A stretch of DNA of 64,000 nucleotides from Sclerotiophoma versabilis. Its lineage: Eukaryota; Ascomycota; Dothideomycetes; Pleosporales; Didymellaceae. The translations under genes were made by a program, and so were the position numbers. Location: assembly GCA_012274445.1 (NCBI GenBank), contig JAAROD010000014.1:303001-367000 (forward strand), in the 5' to 3' direction. Positions 57,900 to 64,000 of the stretch are shown here, piece by piece. Each line of letters starts with the position of its first letter. The stretch's first letter is position 1. A model generated the notes under the pieces. That model searched no databases. It saw only the letters and a list, made by a program, of their open reading frames with translations, and had not been told where the DNA came from.

Positions 57900-59404
57900 C
57901 TTGACAGCTGCTGAAGCGACTGGCGATGGTTGAGGTAGTACTGCGAGTGACACAGGAATTGACTTGACCTTTATAGCCGTTACTTTTCAGGCCCAAGATC
58001 TCACCTGCCCATGCGTGGGCCGTCTGGGCATCATGGCCAGGCACCGTGGCCAGGCAACAGGGTCATTTTTTGAAGTTTTAATCTAAGGGCCGTCCCGCTG
58101 CCTGCGTCCAGCACTGCTTGAGGTCTGAAATGGCAGTCACCTCGCACACAACATCATTGAGTGGAGGGAAGATGCATCCGAGGACAGAAATAACAGCTGC
58201 CTTCCCATAGAAACACGAAGTGTGTATTGACACCGGTGAAGGCAGTTATCGACGTGCAGGTTTAGCACACTGGGAAATTGAGGATCTGCAAAGAAGGAAT
58301 GAGGGACGCCTGACTGTTGAGGTCGAGAGGTGATTTGCGACTGCCTGCTAAGCTCTGATGGGTCTAACTGCATTTTAAGAGTTGCTATCTCGCCAGGCGC
58401 GTTGCCCCTGAGTTACCGGTCAACGCGGCATTGAACTTTCCAGCTCCGCCTGCCGCTCACCTGATGTTGCTATTCAATAATGAAGGCAGCGCTTATGGCT
58501 GACCTACTTCTTCGTTTGCGAATTAAATAAGATGGACCAAAACGAATAAAGAGATGACGTCGCTGTCAACATAATCGATTTCTGACTGGGTAGGGAAATG
58601 TCTGCATACTGATGCCCGCGAAGAAATAGTATCACCCGCGGAGAAACAGTAACACTCCCAGAAAATTGGACACTTACAGTGCTTGATCTATGAATGTCGA
58701 ACAGTACAGCACACGGGCGTCATTGCTGGTTACCCGCCTTGGCTGATTTCTTCATGTTCCTGGACATCAAAGACATGGCTTCGAAAGCATAGCCGTCAGC
58801 ATTGCCTGTCTTGATCAGGAACGTGACAGCATACTGTCATCCCTGGACCTACGGCTTCGAATCCGGTGGCCGTCTCCGTTTGTGTCTGGAGCAGCTCTAA
58901 GTCCCCGGTCGACCGACGCTGTAGAGGAAGCAATGCTCTGACTTGCTCAACTCGAGGCCTAGATTGATCACCTTCTCGACCACACCTTCAAACATCTCGG
59001 CTGAGCAGTTGTACAAGGCTTACTCTTTGATGGTAATTGTCCTCAAACGCGACGATACAGAGCCACCAAGCTGCCAAACAGTAGTGTTTGACAAGGTTTT
59101 GAGATCAAGTAGAAGGTTTTTTTTGACATTTCCAATTGATCATGTTCAGAGGCACTGGCAGAAACCCTACAAGCATACACACTTCACAGCAGAGACGGCA
59201 GGGTATAGGAAAGCACTAAGGTTTGCCTCTGATCTACCAAAGGGGAAAGATGGGACATAGCCAGGTTGAGCCAGATCTTGATAGTCAGACTGTAGAAAAC
59301 TGTTATCAGAATGCCGGCTCATTGCAAGTGATGACACTTTTGACCTCGGCTCTGATTGTAAGCAAAGAATGTTCCCACATCAACACTTCTACCTATCTTT
59401 CCAG
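57900..59404. other. Gene-poor stretch with a weak coding trace
   Basis: Left part: promoter of the secreted-protein gene. On the minus strand about 58.7-59.0 kb, protein-like text appears in shifting frames (EKVINLGLELSKSEHCFLY; then ELLQTQTETATGFEAVGPG), which may be a decayed gene of a family I cannot name. Nothing intact. Confidence 0.35.
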
Positions 59405-60480
59405 GCCCACGGCTCAATGACGACCTTCTTGCAGCTTACACCCGCCCAGACAGCATCAAGACCTTCCTCAACCTTATCGAGACTACCCAACACTTCCGGC
59501 GGGACACCTTGAATGATGTCGCTCTGGATTCCCTGCTCCATAAACCCATCCCGACCGAGAAAATGCTGGTGCCACTCGCATTCTGAGGCGAATGCGTAGA
59601 GAAGCGATGCAAATGCGTCGTGACACCTTCCGGGAAGGAGTCAATACCAAGCCAAGCGGGCGGCAAAAGCTAAAGGATGTTCTCCTTCGTTACAAGTTCT
59701 CCCTCTGGTGCAATAATGTTTAGAGTGGCGGATACTGTTGACTTCAACCAAATCGCATCAAACCAGTAGTCGATGGGGAAAAGGTTGAGGATGGCATGAA
59801 TGGTGGCTGGGTCGCTGTAATCGAAGACTTATTCGGTGCCAAGGGATTTAAACAGGTCGAGATTGTGTTTTGAACTGGTTGAGATGACTGTGTACCGGTA
59901 GCCGGCTTGCTTGGCACAGGATATGGAAAGGGAGCTCATGGCAGATGATCCACCCCAAATGAGGATCTTCTTTCCCTGATCGCTTTCTGGGAGCGGTGAA
60001 GCTGGGATCATGGACCAATGCATCTTCAGAGCTGACTTGCTGAACAGAGCACCAGGCGGCGTGTAAGACCCTAGCGTGACCGCTTTTGTAAATTCCACAT
60101 CGCCAATCTATGCATTTTCAGTAGAGCTCGCGGTCGTCAGGTGAGAAATCTACGCTCAACACGTCTGACTCGTCAATCACAGCGAATCGTTGAACCCCTC
60201 CATATTTAGCCCCCTTGTGAGTGAAAATTTTAGTCCCACACACGAGTCGTTATCCAACTGCTACTTTGCTGACACCAGGTCCTAGTGCTTCGACAGTCCC
60301 CTGCGACTGGGCTGCCCAGGACGGCTGGGTATTCTAGCGTCATCAGAGCCTGCTTAGCTACCTTTGCATCCGCAGGCTGAATGGCACACGCTTGTACCTA
60401 CTCCAGCCAATGGTCCCTTCCTCGGAACACCTTGAATCTTAAGGAGGTGTTTAGTTGTACATGTACTGGAATCGATGGAT
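59405..60480 (-). pseudogene. Decayed medium-chain (zinc-type alcohol) dehydrogenase-like gene
   Basis: Read on the minus strand, blocks of an MDR-superfamily oxidoreductase appear in order: QACAIQPADAKVAKQALM, YPAVLGSPVAG, EALGPGVSKVAVG, RLVCGTKIFTHKGAKYGG, FTKAVTLGSYTPPGALFS, the nucleotide-binding ILIWGGSSAMSSLSISCAKQAG, YTVISTSSKHNLDLFKSLGTE, and the C-terminal EEGLDAVWAGVSCKKVV. They are broken by a stop just before the first block, a frame shift after SPVAG, a stop after KVAVG, a stop after SLGTE and more frame shifts near 59.6 kb. No set of introns explains these. The family includes enoyl reductases that act with polyketide synthases and quinone reductases, but no partner remains here. 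Confidence 0.75.
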
Positions 60481-63400
60481 TTTGGTCATTCACGTAAAGA
60501 CCGCAGGTGCATTCAATCTTACTCTCGAACAGTAAGCATGTGAGCTGCTGTTGGTGTCCAGACCTGATGGGGACATTCGTACCGGAGACATACCAAGATA
60601 GGGATTCAAATGTGTAAGTTAGGGGTACGCTCGGCAGTTGCAGAAACCGAGAGGCTGCAGCGTAAGCTGACATTTGCCAAAATGCGAACACCGCGATGTT
60701 TCATGTCTCATTCTGCAGCAGTCTCGTGCGAATATGCGAGCTACAGTATCAGAAAACACGGTTGCTGTGACGGAATGCAACGCCTTTCTGATATTCAGCC
60801 GCTGACACATCGGACTGTGGTAGTGGAGGTCGGGTTCAGCAAGGCGGTTCCGGCGTGTGCAAGCTCCCAGGCCAGATCTGGCGCTTGTTCGTGGGCATCG
60901 CAATGTGAACAGAGCGTCGACTTCTCTGATCGGCGCTATTTCCAGCTTGTTGTCCCCGGTCCTAGCACTGACGAAGTGGTCGAATTTGGACCATGTCTTA
61001 CAAAGTTGTCTTCAGGAGCACCACATGGCTCGATAGAAATCGCGGGAATTCTACGGCCTCGCGCTTAATGCACTTGCAGCAAGCCGACACCGTGCGTTTG
61101 GTGATATTGTATCTGGGGCAGTTGAGGGACTAATTTGCTATCCCTAAGAATAAGAAGGTTTCAGACGTGCGCAAACACCTCAAGACGCGGTTGCACATTA
61201 CTGGAGTGCAGCTTGGCTGCTGCTTCCTATGGATAGAAGACCAAACTAATGCGGCAAAGAAATATCATCAAGTGCAACGGATGGGCACTATTTGTGCAAA
61301 GGCAAAGTTATTCATGACGTAGCTGGGTTGCGAGCCTCAGCTGGAGCTCCTGCTAGGATCGGAACAGAACCAGACATGATGGATTCCCCGCACGAACTTA
61401 CGAATATCACCAGACTTCTGTACAAACTTACGTGTCAATGACTTCTAGGACTTACAGGACTTCCACGGCCTTGAGGCCAACAAAACTTCTACAAGAAGCG
61501 AAATGTTACGGAAATTGGAGACCAGCATGGCTCAGGCAAGAGATCATGTTGGCGAAGGCCGTGTACATTGTCGCAGGTAGCGCAACACCCATCGCTCGTC
61601 AACACTACTCGAGGCTGCGTTTACGTCTACTCAAAGAGTCACTTTGAGCAATTTGTACGGTCAGTGCTTGTGCAGAAACATTTCAGACGCAAAGATATCG
61701 TGACGGGAGAGTGAGCAGAAACCGTCTGTCGAAATTCTTGTTCCCTCCATTCTCCATTCTGAAAGATCATCAGTGGACCACACGGGGCCGCATGCTCAGA
61801 CAGCGAACCGGTGGGGACCGTGGCCACATAAGGGAAAGCGGAACACGGGACGGTTCAGTAAATGCACTGCACAACGAGTGCTTCGCTTTCTCTGCCCTGA
61901 ATCACTGCCTGTGTCTTGCAATCATTTACCTTGGCATTTACCAAGCGAATGGAAGCGGAGTCGATCCGGATTCGCCGCGCGCCCGCACGGTTGTGCACCA
62001 GTTGGGTCCGTCTTGGTTATTGGATCGGAGCTGCCTCCACCGGCTTGATATTTCCGCCTTAGCCTCTTTGGGCAGACCCTGCGCTCCAGAAGCAAGTTCA
62101 TGGTATATTCTCCGTTGGTTTTCTCGACAGATGGAGTAGAGTTTTACAACGACTCCTTCCACTGATTGAGAAAAGACCTGATGATGTATTTATATTGCGG
62201 GCTTCGCCATCAGGACGTCCAACAATTCGCTTTTTTTTTTCAATCGTTACCTGTATTATTTTTCTAGAAGCCTTACTGCGAGAATGATTGTTTGGGTAAT
62301 GAAAGCAAAACATTCAAAGTGCGATCGTGGAGATTGACGTTGCGATTTTGATATCATTCGATCACCTCCTCAAAGAGAGCATGAAAGCACACTTTCGCAT
62401 GATTAGCAGGTCACTTTATAAAAGCCGCAACACGCTGTCAAATAATTGGTTCGAGCAGATTCTGAGAACACCACGATTTGTCCGTACTCGAGAACGATAG
62501 TTGCTACTGAAACGATTACTAATGGACGGTGTGCTGCCGCTTCGAGCTTAGTATTGGGATCGAGGAGCCGCGCGGTAGGCACGATGTTGATATGGGCGCA
62601 TTTTTTTCTGGACAGAAAACATCTATATAGAAAGTACTGCTAGTTGGGAGACTATCGAAAACACGTGAAGGCATTGTGGTTGATTTCGCCCTCGCTAATG
62701 GTGTGAGAACGCGAATACGATGCACACCTGAGGGACAGTACACACTGTTCTATGCAGCTCCTGGATTAATCAAGATCCTAGGTATTGAAGTCTTTAGACT
62801 GTTTCACGATAATTGGACTTCGGCGTAGATTAATGCTGGATGTCTGGGCCACCGATAAGCTAGGGCAGGCTGACTTAGCGTTACTGTGTACAGCTGTGCT
62901 GTGCTCGTTCTAGGCTGGACAAACAAATTGGGTCCAGGTACAGCGTCAACGCTCTAGACAGCTTATTTGAAAATCAGACGGGTGCGAAGACGCAGCAACG
63001 ATGGTATCTTTCCGCTTCAACCATTGAGCGTGCGAAAGAGACGCAAGAAAAACCCACAAAGGGATAGCCGAGGAGTGCCGAGATGATCCAGTCAGACGAC
63101 GAAGATGAAGCGAACCCGCATGCACCGTCACGAGTGTATTTCGTTCCACTGTGTACATCCGTCCGAGTACAGATCGCCATTTATCATGCACCTCACGAGA
63201 CGCAGCTGTTGCCCACCAATGAGCTCGTCCCTTTGAGAAGGTAGAGACAAATCTTTGTGTTACGTGCGGCTGGCGATGCAACAGCCTGATCGAGCGTCTC
63301 ATGCGCGTCATTGAGAGTGTGCTGGCACCAGTGTTGAGGGCGCCACCTCCATGGGTCGGCCCGAGAAGAAGCTGAAGAGACCGGTTCAACGCTCGGCTCG

Positions 63401-64000
63401 TTGGATGTAAAAAGATGGAGTGGATCAATGCAAGCTTGACTGCAAACTGACAGCAAGGTTCCCCATTGTGGATTATCGAGTCGACTCTTGACGGAGTATC
63501 CACAACACGACAATCCCATGTCTCAACTTTGCAGTCAAGGGTAAGAAAATTGGTGTTGTCGCTTGCAGTTTGATACGTCCCACCGGGCTGTTGGCGCAAA
63601 TAGTTGAAGATCTGACACTGGGCCTGACTTTGGCAGGCACAAGCGCTGTTCCAGGCCGCTCGAAAGGATCCTTCCCCAGTCAGCACTTGATTCGGAATTT
63701 TGCAATGTGCAGCCGTGTTGATGTCTCAGGCTCTCCTGAAGAACAGTCCAGTGAATTGCAAACAGACTCAAAAGGAAACTTAATTATACAGTTGTGCGTT
63801 TTGATGCAGTACATAAGCATTTCGAACTTCCGTCGAAGATTAGTCACGCTACACTAGGTCAACGCGTAAGGGCTTCTGTTCGCTAGCCTGACACATGTTG
63901 TACAGTTTGTACGCGTGGTGACCTGGGCTCTGGTCGGCCCGATAGAGTGCATGCTTTCTGCTAGCAGTCAGGGCCACAAAACCCCATACATACGAAAGAA
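60481..64000. other. Right-edge gene-poor tract
   Basis: No family recognised in about 3.5 kb. The longest frame, 62946-63686 on the minus strand, has no ATG near its start and no motif; its own strand is crossed by other long frames, so I treat it as chance or a remnant. Frames at 60610-61068 and 61711-62139 (plus) are likewise unsupported. A short T run lies near 62231. Confidence 0.45.

Noticed and set aside
58850..58866. GGCTTCGAATCC, close to a tRNA B-box
   Set aside because: No A-box at proper distance and no cloverleaf.
62946..63686. 246-codon minus-strand open frame
   Set aside because: It begins with GTG, the first ATG is far inside, there is no domain or codon pattern, and overlapping frames of similar quality exist. 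Left unannotated.

Overview
This window is a piece of nuclear genome from a filamentous ascomycete (Pezizomycotina). A Dothideomycete such as a member of the Pleosporales is my best guess, but only an inference. The signs are short introns of about 45-60 nt with GTAAGT/GTATGT donors and CTGAC/CTAAC branch points, genes on both strands without operons, and fungal-only families: Pth11-like rhodopsin-domain proteins, C2H2+Zn2Cys6 regulators, a FlbD-type Myb, a starch-active AA13 LPMO, a JEN1-type transporter and Lys1. I resolved sixteen intact protein genes by joining exons; in each multi-exon model the lengths sum to a whole number of codons and the joins restore family motifs.

Layout. 0.4-9.5 kb: a sugar transporter and a GH51 arabinofuranosidase are divergent from a 618-bp promoter and look like an arabinose-release and uptake pair. 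An Old Yellow Enzyme reductase and a Pth11-like membrane protein follow. 9.5-24 kb: a long gene-poor tract. Its one interesting coding trace is a broken locus at about 12.9-13.7 kb holding two copies of an unfamiliar cysteine motif. Almost 10.3 kb without a gene then precedes a FlbD-like Myb regulator at 24-25.4 kb. 25.4-30.6 kb: gene-poor, with small coding-like fragments.

30.6-43.5 kb: a compact set of six genes resembling a catabolic or small-molecule cluster: PhyH-type dioxygenase 1 divergent from a CocE-like hydrolase, an MFS exporter, PhyH-type dioxygenase 2 divergent from a salicylate-hydroxylase-like FAD monooxygenase, and a large C2H2+Zn2Cys6 regulator. There is no polyketide, peptide or terpene backbone enzyme, so the substrate is unknown. 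43.6-47.7 kb: a starch locus, where an AA13 LPMO and a GH13 alpha-amylase are divergent from a 988-bp promoter and each carries a C-terminal CBM20.

47.7-53.2 kb: after a patch of minisatellites comes a GC-rich island with LYS1 (saccharopine dehydrogenase) divergent from a SulP/STAS transporter. A 94-bp (AC)47 tract lies inside an in-frame, stop-free intron of the transporter. 53.2-57.9 kb: simple repeats, a JEN1-like carboxylate transporter, and a small secreted protein of unknown family. 57.9-64 kb: gene-poor, with a decayed medium-chain dehydrogenase at about 59.4-60.5 kb.

No rRNA, convincing tRNA, CRISPR array or intact transposon was seen. Functional statements are by family recognition only; no database search or alignment was run.
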